Shown: positions 11,826-24,865 of the stretch, piece after piece
Position numbering within the stretch: position 1 is the stretch's first letter
Layout: every line of letters begins with the position of its first letter
Translations under genes and position numbers: made by a program
Assembly: GCA_037367405.1 (NCBI GenBank)
Contig: JAZKJV010002332.1
Span: 434,001 to 498,000 of the forward strand
Length of the DNA stretch: 64,000 nucleotides
Source of the DNA: Ottelia alismoides
Lineage: Eukaryota > Streptophyta > Magnoliopsida > Alismatales > Hydrocharitaceae
Direction: 5' to 3'
Notes under the pieces: model-generated
Seen by the model: the letters and a program-made list of their open reading frames with translations, nothing else
Told to the model about the DNA's origin: nothing
The model's database searches: none

Positions 11826-13890
11826 CCCAAATTTCGAGTCATCAGATCCTCCCATATCCGGATCTTGTAACTCAACAATAATTTATTTAGCAATCACAAC
11901 TAACATTCAGAAACATACTGTAATTTAAATACCAAGAAGAAATCATTTAACTCTTTTCCATTCACAAAATAAAATTTGCATGGTACATTGTCCCACTTAA
12001 CCATTTGCATGTACATCTACTAGAAAGTAATTGCACAAAAAATTACCAATACCTCATGGAGTAATGATATTGTGGCCTTCTAAATGGCTATTGTCCATGT
12101 TATGACTCCCCAATGTATGTTTGATTTTCATAAAACATTGGAAAGAAATGATTCAGTGCTCAATAACGAAGAGAAGAAACATAGGCCAATCATGATATTT
12201 GAAAAGTTCAACAAGAGAAATTATACAGTTGTTCTTTTATAGTATTTTTGTTTTAGCTCCTATTCATTCTAATGCATGTAAGGGATTCATACTCTCCCCT
12301 CCATGGAGCATGAAGCTGTGGACACTTTGGGATTGGGGATTACGTTGATATAGATGAGTTTAGGCCACCTCCCATCGCCTCAAGCAATCCCCTAATCCAC
12401 CATTGACAATTTCTCTTTTATTAGTAATCCAGGGTCCTTATAACCTACTGCCTTTTCAACACAGATGCATATCGTCCTTGAGGACCTGATTGCTTAAAAC
12501 CCAATGCAACTTTCACCTTAATCATTTTGTCAGCGGATTATTTAAAGTTTTATCGTAATCCACCTGCTATTCATACCATCACATCCCTCCACATGGCACG
12601 ACCACATCTTCCATCATTCAACCTGAAGATATTGGCATCCGGTACCACACTCTACAAATCATTCTATCATTTTGTGTACACTTATCATAACATTGCACTG
12701 TGTACCACCTTGGTAGGGCCACACCAATACGGGTTCCTTCCGACAAACCTACAGGATGCATGTCTGACCTGTAGTTCTACTCCCATTCATACTTAACAGG
12801 TGATCCTGTTTAGGATCCATTTCAATACACATAAATTCACATGATGTAATTCTTCCACTAAGCCTTCGATTTGTATATTCATAACCATTGAGTATAGACT
12901 TACATATATATTAATTCATATGTATATAAACTCATATTTATACTTATTTTAACTCCTAAAACCTAACCTTCTAAGATATTGAATAAATTCAATGTTTAGC
13001 CATTAATTTAGTGGGAATCACAAAACAATTTTTCATATTCTCTCAAAAATAGCCAAGTTAGGGTTCTTCATAGCAAAGAACATAAATTAGGAATTTCAAC
13101 GATCTCATATGAAAACCAAATAGCAAAAAGTAGGATTTCGTTAATAATTGAGGTCTCTCTCATGTAAGAAATATTTGTTGCGATTTTTTCAGAAAGGGTT
13201 GAAACAATCGAATTTCACTTTCGTATCAAGAACACAATGAGAGTGCCAAGAACTTTAACAACAAACGAAGAACATGAAGAACATATTTTACCTCGTAATT
13301 TTATTAGAGCTTCCCCTTACACAGGGTGATATTTCAAGGAAAATTAAGTAGAGTTTCTCATTATATCAGGACAAATTTCTATGAACATTTCAGTAGAGTT
13401 TTCCATATATTGGGACATATTTCTATGAAGCTTTTGACAGAGTTTCCCCTCGTATTGGGACATATTTTTTAAAAAAAATGAAAAGACTTTCCTCTATAAA
13501 ATAATCAAGAGGAAAAACAACAACGAAACAAAAAGAATATAGCAGAGCTGCAATCGATGGAGAATTGGTAGACACCACACATCTTAGATGAGTCAAGCGT
13601 GTGATGAATCATAGGGTTCACTGACAACCTAGATGCCCGCACCTAAATATGGAATTACACATATTCCTCCATTAAAACAACTATAAAATCCTTAGAAACT
13701 GTAGAATCGATGCATCCACCTACACCTGAGCAAGGCTATGCTCAGATTTCTCGTCGATCCATAACACAAACAAATCGGAAAGGAAGATGAATCGAAAACC
13801 TAGCTCAAGTTAGAGATACTTATCTCCTACACGATGATCAATAGGAGAGCACCACGCTGTTCTCCTCCTCCTCATCTTCCCGACAGTTGT
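11826..13890. repeat. Tandem duplication in the H LTR, copy 1 (2,065 bp)
   Basis: It begins CCCAAATTTCGAGTC and ends CGACAGTTGT, directly joined to copy 2. By eye the copies are about 97-98 percent identical over their whole length. Confidence 0.95.
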
Positions 13891-15956
13891 CCCAAATTTC
13901 GAGTCATCAGATCCTCCCATATCCGGATCTTGTAACTCAACAATAATTTATTTAGCAATCACAACTAACATTCAGAAACAAACTGCAATTGAAATACCAA
14001 GAAGAAATCATTTAACTCTTTTCCATTCACAAAATAAAGTTTGCATGGTACATTGTCCCACTTAACCATTTGCATGTACATCTACTAGAAAGTAAATGCA
14101 CAAAAAATTACCAATACCTCATGGAGTAATGATATTGTGGCTTTCTAGATGGCTATTGTCCATGTTATGACTCCCCAATGTATGTTTGATTTTCATAAAA
14201 CATTGGAAAGAAATGATTCAGTGCTCAATAACGAAGAGAAGAAACATAGGCCAATCATGATATTTGAAAAGTTCAACAAGAGAAATTGTACAGTTGTTCT
14301 TTTATAGTATTTTTGTTTTAGTTCCTATTCGTTCTAATGCATGTAAGGGATTCATACTCTCCCCTCCATGGAGCATGAAGCTGTGGACACTTTGGGATTG
14401 GGGATTACGTTGATATAGATGAGTTTAGGCCACCTCCCATCGCCTCAAGCAATCCCCTAATCCACCATTGACAATTTCTCTTTTATTAGTAATCCAGGGT
14501 CCTTATAACCTACTGCCTTTTCAACACAGATGCATATCGTCCTTGAGGATCTGATTGCTTAAAACCCAATGCAACTTTCACCTTAATCATTTTGTCAGCG
14601 GATTATTTCAAGTTTTATCGTAATCCACCTGCTATTCATACCATCACATGCCTCCACATGGCACGACCACATCTTCCATCATTCAACCCGAAGATATCGG
14701 CATCCGGTACCACACTGTACAAATCATTCTATCATTTTGTGTACACTTATCATAACATTGCACTGTGTACCACCTTGGTAGGGCCACACCAATACGGGTT
14801 CCTTCCGACAAACCTACAGGATGCATGTCTGACCTGTAGTTCTACTCCCATTCATACTTAACACGTGATCCTGTTTAGGATCCATTTCAATACAAATAAA
14901 TTCACATGATGTAATTCTTCCACTAAGCCTTCGATTTGTATATTCATAACCATTGAGTATAGACTTACATATATATTAATTCATATGTATATATACTCAT
15001 ATTTATACTTATTTTAAATCCTAAAACCTAACCTTCTAAGATATTGAATAAATTCAATGTTTAGCCATTAATTTAGTGGGAACCACAAAGCAATTTTTCA
15101 TATTCTCTCAAAAATAGCCAAGTTAGGGTTCTTCATAGCAAAGAACATAAATTAGGAATTTCAACGATCTCATATGAAAACCAAATAGCAAAAAGTAGGA
15201 TTTTGTTACATAATTGAGGTCTCTCTCATGTAAGAAATATTTGTTGCGATTTTTTCAGAAAGGGTTGAAACAATCGAATTTCACTTTCGTATCAAGAACA
15301 CAATGAGAGTGCCAAGAACTTTAACAACAAACGAAGAACATGAAGAACATATTTTACCTCGTAATTTTATTAGAGCTTCCCCTTACACGGGGTGATATTT
15401 CAAGGAAAATTAAGTAGAGTTTCTCATTATATCGGGACAAATTTCTATGAACATTTCAGTAGAGTTTTCCATATATTGGGACATATTTCTGTGAAGCTTT
15501 TGACAGAGTTTCCCCTCATATTGGGACATATTTTTAAAGAAAAATGAAAAGACTTTCCTCTATAAAATAATCAAGAGGAAAAACAACAACGAAACAAAAA
15601 GAATATAGCAGAGCTGCAATCGATGGAGAATTGGTAGACACCATACATCTTAGATGAGTCAAGTGTGTGATGAATCACAGGGTTCACTGACAACCTAGAT
15701 GCCCGCACCTAAATATGGAATTACACATATTCCTCCATCAAAACAACTATAAAATCCTTAGAAACTGTAGAATCGATGCATCCATCTACACCTGAGCAAG
15801 GCTATGCTCAGATTTCTCGTCGATCCATAACACAAACAAATCGGAAAGGAAGATGAATCGAAAACCTAGCTCAAGTTAGAGATACTTATCTCCTACACGA
15901 TGATCAATAGGAGAGCACCACGCTGTACTCCTCCTCCTCATCTTCCCGACAGTTGT
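13891..15956. repeat. Tandem duplication in the H LTR, copy 2
   Basis: It begins CCCAAATTTCGAGTC, ends CGACAGTTGT and is followed by unique sequence CCACTATAGC. The junction between the copies shows only two or three bases of shared sequence (CC or CCC), which suggests end joining or slippage rather than exchange between long homologies. Confidence 0.95.
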
Positions 15957-16061
15957 CCACTATAGCTCCTTCCCTATCTCCCTCTCCTCCTCCTGACCTC
16001 TCGACCCTAGCCCTCAAGATAGTTATGGTAGAGGAAATCATAGAAAATGAATGGGTGGGGG

Positions 16062-16071
16062 GGTATTTATA
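16062..16071 (-). promoter_or_regulatory. Putative TATA box in the H LTR
   Basis: Minus strand TATAAATACC lies in CATATAAATACCCC. Transcription toward gag would start near 16035, about 80 bp before the tandem duplication. Confidence 0.45.
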
Positions 16072-16500
16072 TGCTTCAAAAAATAGCTAAACATGGTTAA
16101 TAAACCATGTTTTAGCCCATGACCATGGTTAGCGACCCTTGATTTTGGCCAAGGCTTATATCGAAACATAGAGCATAAGTTAGAATCTTTCAGAAGCTTC
16201 TATATTTCGTATGACACTTAATTAAAATTAATCATAATTAACTTTCACTGACTAAATTTTATTAATTGTGATTATGTTTCAGTAATCCTAGATTAGTGCT
16301 TGTTCGTGATGATTAGTATACTTAATTCATCATTAGTGTCCTTAATCATGATTAACTAGTCATAATGACGGTTATTATGGCCAATGACATCTTAAGCCTC
16401 TTTACTTCTCTTTCTTAAGAAAATAATAACAATTCGAAATGAAGTCTGATTCACATGAAACAAATTCCATTGCTTTCCTCTTTATGAGTTGCGTCTTATG

Positions 16501-17838
16501 ACACTTGATCCGAGAGATGGCCAAGTCCAAGGCTTTATGTAAATTGTTTTGAAAAATCTTTGGAAAACTTCTGAAAAGGCATTGTAAATTGATTTTAAAC
16601 CTTTGAAAAATATCCTTTGTAAATATTTATAAATATTTGGAAATACATGCAATATACTTATCCTTTAAAAAAACCTAAAAACTAAAAATTTTAAAAACAT
16701 TCCAAATTGTCATAAAAAGATCACAATCGGAAAATTCACTTCACAAAAATATACTTTAATTGCATAAGAATTTTCAGAATGGTTTTGACAATTGAACAAT
16801 TCTTCATAAAATATGAAGATTGCAGATTGCTTTAGACCTTAATCCACTCCTTATAGGAATTGGAGTTAAGACTCTTCATGACTATTTGTATTAATTCTTT
16901 ATGTCCGCTAGACTATCTTTACATGTCATCTTGATTAGTCTAAGTTTAATATTTCGAGACACATGCATGACTCTTATCAATAGTCGTCTAACTTGAACAA
17001 AGCACTTTGCACATAGCTAAACTCAGATGAGTGGTGGAGGGCAGAATTCTTTTTCCTGAAAATCACGTGTATGGAAACATACACCGCCCCAATAGGAGGC
17101 CTGTGTACCCCAACCCGATCTAGTGGCATGCACGTCTAAAGATAGGAGGTCGTGGGCTGCAATAAAGCTCTAAAAGATGGATAGTCTACTGGCTCAAGAA
17201 GAAAATTTTCTTGAGTAAATGCTATTGTATGTATATTATAAAAAAGTATAAATAAAAAACCCCCAAAAATAGGTGGGGAAAAACTCAATGAAAAATGATT
17301 CATGTCGGAGTTAGGTATCAAAATGAAAGGATTTTGCTTAAAAGTCAAAGTTACAAGGTTGTCTATAGTGGGAGACGGCTACACTGGCCAAGCTCCAAAG
17401 GATATGTGACTGCACTTGAAACAATCCATTCTTCTTCTTTACCTCCTCTTCTTTGAGCTTGTTGCACTTGATCTTAGAAAGGAATACCTTTCTCCTTGAG
17501 GTATTATGGTTACCTTATTGTGGAAACTATTTCTTTGCCACTTCAAATTCGGGGAGCTATAGTTCACACACATGGTACAAGTGAGTCTCATTGTCATAAG
17601 AGACTACGTATGAAAAGACATATGAACAGAGGACTATGGAACTTGAGAGCTGTTATGTTTTAAGACATATTCTCAATAAGGTTACGACAAACTAACAATC
17701 TAAAGGTCTGAGTAAGAACTGAACTTTGGGTTTATGAAGATATGTTTAAACATCATAATAATTCTAAGTTCTTTATTTTCCTTTTATTTTTTTCTTTTTT
17801 AGCACTCATTCTCCTAATATGTGTTTACTAGCGACAAG
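16501..17838 (+). mobile_element. 3' internal noncoding region of element E (B-like, plus strand)
   Basis: Two blocks match the 3' noncoding region of element B in reverse orientation. Positions 16850-17000 match the complement of 43740-43870 (shared GGAGTTAAGACT and CATCTTGATTAGTCTAAGT), and 17150-17200 matches the complement of 43505-43545 (shared AAAAGATGGATAGTCTAC). The region therefore belongs to a B-family element on the opposite strand. No protein domain is visible. The left edge against the H LTR is approximate. Confidence 0.65.
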
Positions 17839-17857
17839 CAAAGGTAACTATAGGGGG
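17839..17857 (+). other. Polypurine tract of element E
   Basis: The sequence is CAAAGGTAACTATAGGGGG. Element B has the same arrangement on the minus strand (CAAAGGTAAAGCATAGGGGG directly before its 3' LTR). This tract marks the E internal/LTR junction. Confidence 0.65.
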
Positions 17858-20284
17858 TTAAGAATAGCCATTCATTCACCTTTATTCTCCTATTTTGGCT
17901 TTAGGTCTCTAGTAAAAGCTTACAAGTACCAATAACTTGCGTGAATTAATATGCTAACATTATTGCATAGATACCATATTAATATATGTATATAAACTGA
18001 AATAAAAGAATAAAGAATTAAAGAAAAATAAACGAGGTACCAAAGATACCGACTGACCTAAACCCCGAGAAAAAGTCAAACATTGGTTATGTTGACAAGG
18101 AATAAAGTAGGGGGAGATAATGGCAAAATAATGTCTACAAAATAATACAGAGAAACCTAGAAACCCGAGGAGTTTTATGTTCTCCATATAGCTTATACTT
18201 ATACTATATTATACATATTCATACATAATTTAATAAAATTATTTTCAACTTGAAACATGTACATCACAATCTATAAAAAAATAATGAAATTATTAGCACA
18301 AATAAAGCATGCACACGTCACTCTGTACACTTAATTGAAAAAATCACAAACAGAAATTCATGATCAATATCTCCTCTATATGAACTCAAAATTCATCAAT
18401 GTAAATGAAATTGCATTTGAAATAAAATTATCTATAAATGAAGGTGATTTTATTTAAGTTGGAGTTAAGATTCAAACGCTGACTAATTGGGGTACTCTAG
18501 TGCTTGTACATCTGTATATAAAGACAACATATTTTATATTTCTCATATTACCTTCTTTATATTTTTCATTAATTGTACATATTATTGAACACCAATAAAA
18601 CATATAAATACGATTAAAAGTGTGTAAAAATAACAACAATAATTAATAAACACTAAATACATAGGTACAAAATAACTATATTGTCATTATATAATTTTAT
18701 TGTATATATACCAAATAATAAAACCCCATAAAAATTGTAAATATGTATTAAATTATATTATAAAAAACTAAATAAAATTATGTAAATATACTATTATTAT
18801 AAAAATTATGAAATTTAAATTAAAATACAAAATTTAGGTATAAATACATATACATTTCACATATAAATAATATATATCATAAACTAAGTCGATAAAAATA
18901 AATAAAAATAACCTAAATGAGTATAATAAATAAGAAACAATTTTTATTTTTTGAAATTCTATTAATTTAATTGTTTTCTAATTTTTCTCATTATTTTTTT
19001 TTCTCCTCTATTTTATCGTGTAGTGATCCATGTGGACGAACCAGCGCCTACCGTTGGATGACCGGGGTCAGCTTCGTCATTCTCTCCTTCATATCGGTCC
19101 CAAGCATGCAACTTCCACTTTTCAACATTTTTTCCTAGCTTGATATAAACCCCCGCTACACCTGATTCCTTCATGAAAAATCTTCGAATTATAGCCATGT
19201 ATCACTTGAATCAAAGATCTCCACTAGTGATACCTCGATTCAAACACACACCTAATCAAAGACCCCCCACTAGTCATATGCTTTAAATCTTCTCCTTCAC
19301 TTCCAACTTAACCCACTCAACTTTTGCCCCCCTTAACCCATTAAATATGTTCCGAGAGTCGAGCCCCTGTGACAAAAGGTGCTCCCCTATGGATCAAAGG
19401 CAAGGAGAAGGAGGTTTGAGTTGATACAACCCACCGGCAGTTGAGCTCCATCAACTCCTAGTCAATTCCGACCAGGTGAACTAGATATCTTTAGGCATTT
19501 CAATTCATAGGTTAATCATTAGCATAATTTGTGTTTTATTTCGCGTGATTTCATCTAGTTTTCATTAAAAATCTTAAAAATTCCATCACTAGAGCTCTAG
19601 GATCCGGCCACTATTCTACTATAGTAAGCCCATGTTCCGATTTCCTGAGCACCCCATTTCGTTCCCCTTTGTGTTCTTCACATCCCTGTCCCATCAAATC
19701 ACCATGTTCTTGCACATAGCATAAGATCAAATCTTCATGTCCCCTTCGTGGGAGATCCCTTACCCAAGCCATCCCCCATCGTTTTGCATGACCTACGGGT
19801 TTAGGAGCTTCTTCCTCGAGCCCTAAGTTTTCTTGTGTAGGTTTTAACCCCAACAGACTATAACTGGAAGTGTTTTGAGCTGGGACAAAGCTCCTAGGTG
19901 CAGTGAACTATTAAAGAGCTCCAAGACTCCTTCGATGAGCCCCAAACACAATTGAACCCTTTGGTCGACGTGGAATGCTGCCAGGACCCTTCTGAGCTTC
20001 ACAGAGAGTTGATTGACTTTCAAAGGAGAGATCAAGACCAGATTGAAGCTCGTGGAAGGCTATGTTCTTTCATGTTCTTCCTCTGCCCTTGTAAACCGTC
20101 ATATCAAGTGTTAGCCATATTTTTTATCAAAGCCACCAAACTGTGAGCCGCAATAGCCATTGATCCACCCAAGGATCTAATCAAGACCATCGATCGACGA
20201 AGCAGCATCATGTGCCGCTGACTATCATATCAACTCATGTGGACGCACCTCAACCATCGGATCCAAGCACGCCTCATGTGCCCC
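17858..20284 (+). mobile_element. 3' LTR of element E, truncated on the right
   Basis: It starts with a degenerate TTAAGAATAGCC directly after the polypurine tract. The shared LTR block (AAGTCAA...GACAAGGAATAAAGTAGGGGGAGAT) is at 18056-18119, about 250 bp in, as in the other LTRs. A TATA-like box is at 19144-19150. AT-rich sequence fills 18150-19010 and balanced sequence 19010-20280, with no coding potential I trust. It stops at 20284 where the LTR of element A begins. If A inserted into E, the rest of this LTR would lie to the right of the window. Confidence 0.6.
19144..19150 (+). promoter_or_regulatory. Putative TATA box in the E LTR
   Basis: TATAAAC in GATATAAACCCCC. It lies about 90 bp downstream of a degenerate TGACCGGGGTCA inverted motif. 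Confidence 0.4.
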
Positions 20285-23200
20285 CCTAATGAAGAGTAAA
20301 ATGCATATATTAAAAATGTATCCGTTGTAGCATGGGTACTTGGTTTATCATAAAGAACTGAATAGAAGGTCTCCGCAAGATTGATTCAGCGTGATTTTCT
20401 AGCCTGGGAAATCCTGGGACGAATACGAGGATGTGAACAATTAAGCGATGAAATTTAAAAGTCAAATATTTTAGGTAACAATTTGTTGGGTGATTATGTA
20501 GAGAAAATGCACAAACAACAATGCACAAATGATATAATAAAGTCAATCACAATATGATTAAAAGCACAATGAACACAAGGGTTAATTACAAAAATCCTTG
20601 TAATTAATTGAATATTAATTAAGGCATGAGAGCATATCCAATGATGAATTTAAACAATAATTGGTCACTAAAGCAATTTTAACATAATTATAACTTCTAA
20701 CATCACTTTGAGGCTCAAATCGTTTCAGCAAGCAATTAAAACTTTTATTAACTCGATGATAGTGATTAAAAATAACTATAATTAGTCATAAAGAGGTAAG
20801 GTGAATATCAAGTCTTATTGCTCATATAGATGATATTCTCAATTTTAATTAATGAGATATTTAAGCATTTAAAAGATGATATAATTCATGCGTGATTTTT
20901 AACTCAAAAATATCAACAAAGCGTGATATTGGAGAGGGCAACACATTGCATTTCAAATGAGACAAAAATCACTTAATTTGGATATAGATAAAAAAATATT
21001 CAATATTTAATCGAGGGGCATTTTCGCAAGAAAAACTTTGAGTTTTATTACACAAAGGGACATAAATGGACTAAATTGCAATTAAAAACTCCCGTAAGGG
21101 CTATTATGAATCTTTTACACAGGCAGGAGGAATTATCTGTAATTACGAAAAAGAGGGTGAGGTTGCAAATTACCCAATCACACGCACAAAGCACGTGACC
21201 CAGCTAGGATCAGACGAGTCGGTTCAGACCACATGTCCTGAATTGATGCTTTGGATCTGGTTTGGACAACTGAACCTTAGGATTCGATACAATGGCTCGG
21301 AATGGGCAACGTGGCTGAATCTAATACAATGAATCTCGCCAAAATGGAGGGATCCAATGGATACTATACTTCAACCTTGACGAAGCTCCTCCGCAAGAGG
21401 CAGAGAGTTGGATGCGCTCCGGTAACTATGGCCTTTCTGTGCCACTCTTCTTCTGATCGCAGGAAGATCGTGAACCCTTCATGAAGTCCTCGCGAAGGTG
21501 CTCATATACGAAGGTCATATCAGAGCAATTTCTAATGAAGATTTGATGACGAATGATCGGAGTGCAAGGTTGAGATCAGAGGTCCTCTTCTATCTCCGAT
21601 CATTGGTGCATCTTTCATCACTTGTAGTTTTGAGTAGAAACCTGAAGCCTAGATGAGTAAAAGGAGGTGATAATGGCATGGGCTGGAGGGCTCCTTGGAG
21701 TGATATAGTTAGGCCCTAGATAGCTCCTTCTCTGTAAGGAAGGAGATGGATCGACGTGGAACACATCATGGAGAATTGGGAGGGATAACATAAGATAACG
21801 CATGAATTTTGGATCATATGTGGTAGCGTTATGGATTCAGATGAGTGAAAAGATGAAAGATGGATTACAGAATAAATAACAAACTGATGAGAGAAGAGAA
21901 GTTATGGCATCCTTGTTTTACAAAGTTGGCAAACCTTGAAGCTCAAAAAGTGTCGGATGATGGCGGCATAACGTGTAGTTTCTCATGGATATCGCTGGCA
22001 TCCAAACTCTGTTGTAGCTCGTCCTTCGTCTTTCTCTCTGTCACAAAAAGGGGATATGAGGCTAGGAGTTAGCATAAACAATGGTAGATAACCATTACTC
22101 AAGGTGGAAAGGATGCATTTGAAGAAGGGAATGGTGATGTATGCTAATCCAGACAATGGTTTCAACCGCCGCCCATTACCACAAGAGGTTGGTTTTGAAG
22201 AAGTTCGGGTTAGTGCATGGTAGGTGGTTGTGGGGTGAAGAGATAGGGAGTTTTAGTTGGTCGGAAGAAGGCTAGAAGAGGTTGGAAAAACTGGTGAAGA
22301 TGGTAGTTTGAACGAAGGGATAAAACAACAGAAGGTAGATGATGAGCGAAAAATCGAGATCGACTAAGGCGGAAAAATATAAAATGTCGTTGTCCTCAAT
22401 CAATCCAATCCGTCAACTAGAAAAATAACAACTAAAGAAGATAAAGCAATCAATGTAAGTGGTCTGCTATTTTTATTTACCTCGTATAACTACTAGGGTC
22501 AAACACAAGGAGCATGATTGAAAAACTAAGTAGTCAAATTTTGGATAATAAAATATTTTTTAGTGGTTTAAATATTTTAGTTTTTATTTTTTAAAAAAAT
22601 AAAAATAAACACAAAACAAAAGAAAACAAACACAACATTCTTTTTTGGATTTTTTAAAATAGTAAAAAATACTCAGAAAAATAATGTAAAAATATTTTAG
22701 GGGTTTGAAGTGTTTTTGATATTTTTTAGAGGTTTTCAAATGTTTTTGTGATTTTATAGAAATCAAACAGTGCTCAAAATACAATACAGTACACAACCAG
22801 TACCGAATTGCAATCAAAAATATTTAAAGTACCTCAAGGTTGGATGATAATTTTATGACAAGATAGAAATGACAACATACAAACAAGAACTGGAAACAAA
22901 TTTTTTAGATGTTTCTTTGATTTTATATGATTTATATAAGTTTTTTGTTGTTTTATGATTTTTAGGGATTTTATAACGATTTTTCAATCAAAATCAATAC
23001 TGAAGGTAAAGCATAACAAAATATAAACATAGGAATTTTGTGGAATTTTTAAATATTTTTCAAATTTTTAAAATTTTTCTAACTTAGAAATAGCACTTTT
23101 TAAGGGTTTTTCAATTTTGAAAATAGAAAAGACATGTAATTGAAGGCACCAAAATTACCATGAGTACTACATTCTAACATGAGCTAGATGTAAATTTTAA

Positions 23201-24640
23201 GTAATTTTTAGAATTAATTTACTATTTAATTTGCTAAAAAAAGACAAATAGTTAAAATAGTATGAAGGGACCTCTATGTGAAGAAAACAAGTTCTAGGGG
23301 CCAAATAGTAACATTCAATAAAAACCCATGGGCCCAGTATGCAATTAATCCACGAAAGGCGTGCTTCACACGTGTTTAATGCTCACAGGGGCATGAGTGC
23401 AAATTTCTCAAACTATTTCTATTTCAACAACAAATTTAAAGTGCAAGGTTAATCATACAAGTACACCAAATCTCACATGAGATAGCACATGATATCAGCT
23501 TAACTGGATTAATATGCAAATAAAGTAAATTACGAGGATCTTACTACAAATTATCTAAAACTATTTGCGTTACTACATACATTTATTAAACTAAAACATA
23601 AAGCTCAAAAAGTCGGGGCTAAAGGTGCAAATTACCCCCTTCATCGTGCACCAATCAACGGTTGGGGCGCTCCATTTACGATGGACGGTCAGGTTCTGGG
23701 GATACCCCTTCGGTGTTGGACGATTCTGGTGCGGCCTTCAGATAGATCCAACAATCTGGATGCCTCGATAGTGGACGTCAGAGATTAGACGCAAGGGGCG
23801 ATTGGATACAACGGTTGGGGCATTGTCATGACGAACTAATGAAGAACTCATCTCTAACGAGTTTAGATTGGCAAATGCATGCTAGTCCAACGTACCCCGG
23901 TGCAACTATGATGGGCAAAAGGTAACTGATGGCAATCTAAAATGGTGAAGGTGCTCAGAAGGGTCCATGACAGAGGAGGATGTCTGGAAGGGGTGTGACG
24001 TGCTGGAGCATGCAGGAAGAATTGTAGGTATGAAATACCCTCCTGATCGGAGATTATTGAGCACTAGCACTGCAAGACTAAATGCTTGCTTGGAGATAAA
24101 GCTCCGACAAAGGGTTATGGCGAGGAATCAACATGAACAGAGGAGGTGGATGGGTCAAGTCATAGAAGGGCGATGGATTCCACCTGAGGTTTGATTACAA
24201 CCCGATGGTTGGATCGAGGGACTGAACGCAGAGCTTGATGTAGATGCGAACACGAGTGGTGTGGGGTGTGCGAGGAGTAGAGCGAAGCTGCGAAATGGGA
24301 ACAATGTGAAGGTTGATGCCAGATATGCAATAGATCTAACGAAAAGGACGTGAATAGAAGCGAATGGAATGGAGTTATCAATATTACCTACAGGTGGATG
24401 CTAACGCCTGAGCTGGAGAACATAGTCCTCTGAGGTGGTGTCCTCGATAGGTGGTGCGACCACAGTTTGGGGACTCCTTGCGGTGGAGCTGGATGAAAGT
24501 GTGGCCAGACCTAGGGCACTCCGCTCTGAATACAACTGATAACCGCTCCCTCTCTCAACTGTCACACTGAAAAAGGGAGGCTGGGCACAACAGGATTGTG
24601 GAGTAGCCGGAGATACCTGAAAAGGAGGAGGGAACATGGG

Positions 24641-24648
24641 GTTTTATA
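24641..24648 (-). promoter_or_regulatory. Putative TATA box of the LTR at 22340-25705
   Basis: Minus strand TATAAAAC in GAGTCTATAAAACCCC. It lies about 200 bp downstream (minus direction) of the GTTGACC/GGTCAAC pair. Confidence 0.5.
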
Positions 24649-24849
24649 GACTCCCAGGTTCGAGAAGAATCAAATGAAAACAAGTGAACCGAGCCATGGA
24701 TCTTGGAGATGAGAACTGAGCGTGGATTAGGGATCCACGCCCTCTAATCGGGGCTTTTAATCGAAGAAGGACTCGATCGGATTGGGTCAGGAAAATCGAT
24801 GAATAATGGAGTAAACCGATCTGATGAGAAAAGGTGACGGAGGGGACCA

Positions 24850-24865
24850 GTTGACCAAGGTCAAC
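24850..24865. promoter_or_regulatory. Inverted W-box pair next to a CCAAT box in an LTR
   Basis: GTTGACC-AA-GGTCAAC: two TTGAC W-box cores (WRKY factor sites) facing each other, with CCAATCAG at 24880-24887. The same arrangement is at 32879-32895, and a degenerate form is at 8170-8185. Confidence 0.45.

Larger units (their letters stand above)
11821..16500 (-). mobile_element. 5' LTR of chromovirus H, enlarged by an internal tandem duplication
   Basis: In the minus direction the LTR ends at GGGGTCA (about 11821), eight bases before the PBS. It contains two tandem 2,065-bp copies (11826-13890 and 13891-15956), preceded by a unique stretch with a TATA-like box (16071-16062). The upstream edge is not defined. 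Sequence from 16080 to about 16500 is AT-rich with several short palindromes (for example CATGGTT...AACCATG at 16091-16108), and I place the edge near 16500 because element E sequence follows. No host gene is seen. An 89-codon plus-strand reading frame present in both copies shows mostly amino-acid-changing differences and is not treated as a gene. Confidence 0.55.

Noticed and set aside
12527..14861. An 89-codon plus-strand reading frame present in both tandem LTR copies (12527-12796 and 14592-14861)
   Set aside because: It is conserved only because the DNA was recently duplicated. Four of the five base differences I see change an amino acid, so there is no sign of selection for protein.
16501..20284. 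Considering E and H as one element
   Set aside because: The 3' noncoding blocks and PPT of E match element B in reverse orientation, whereas H coding is chromovirus-type on the minus strand, so they are different elements.
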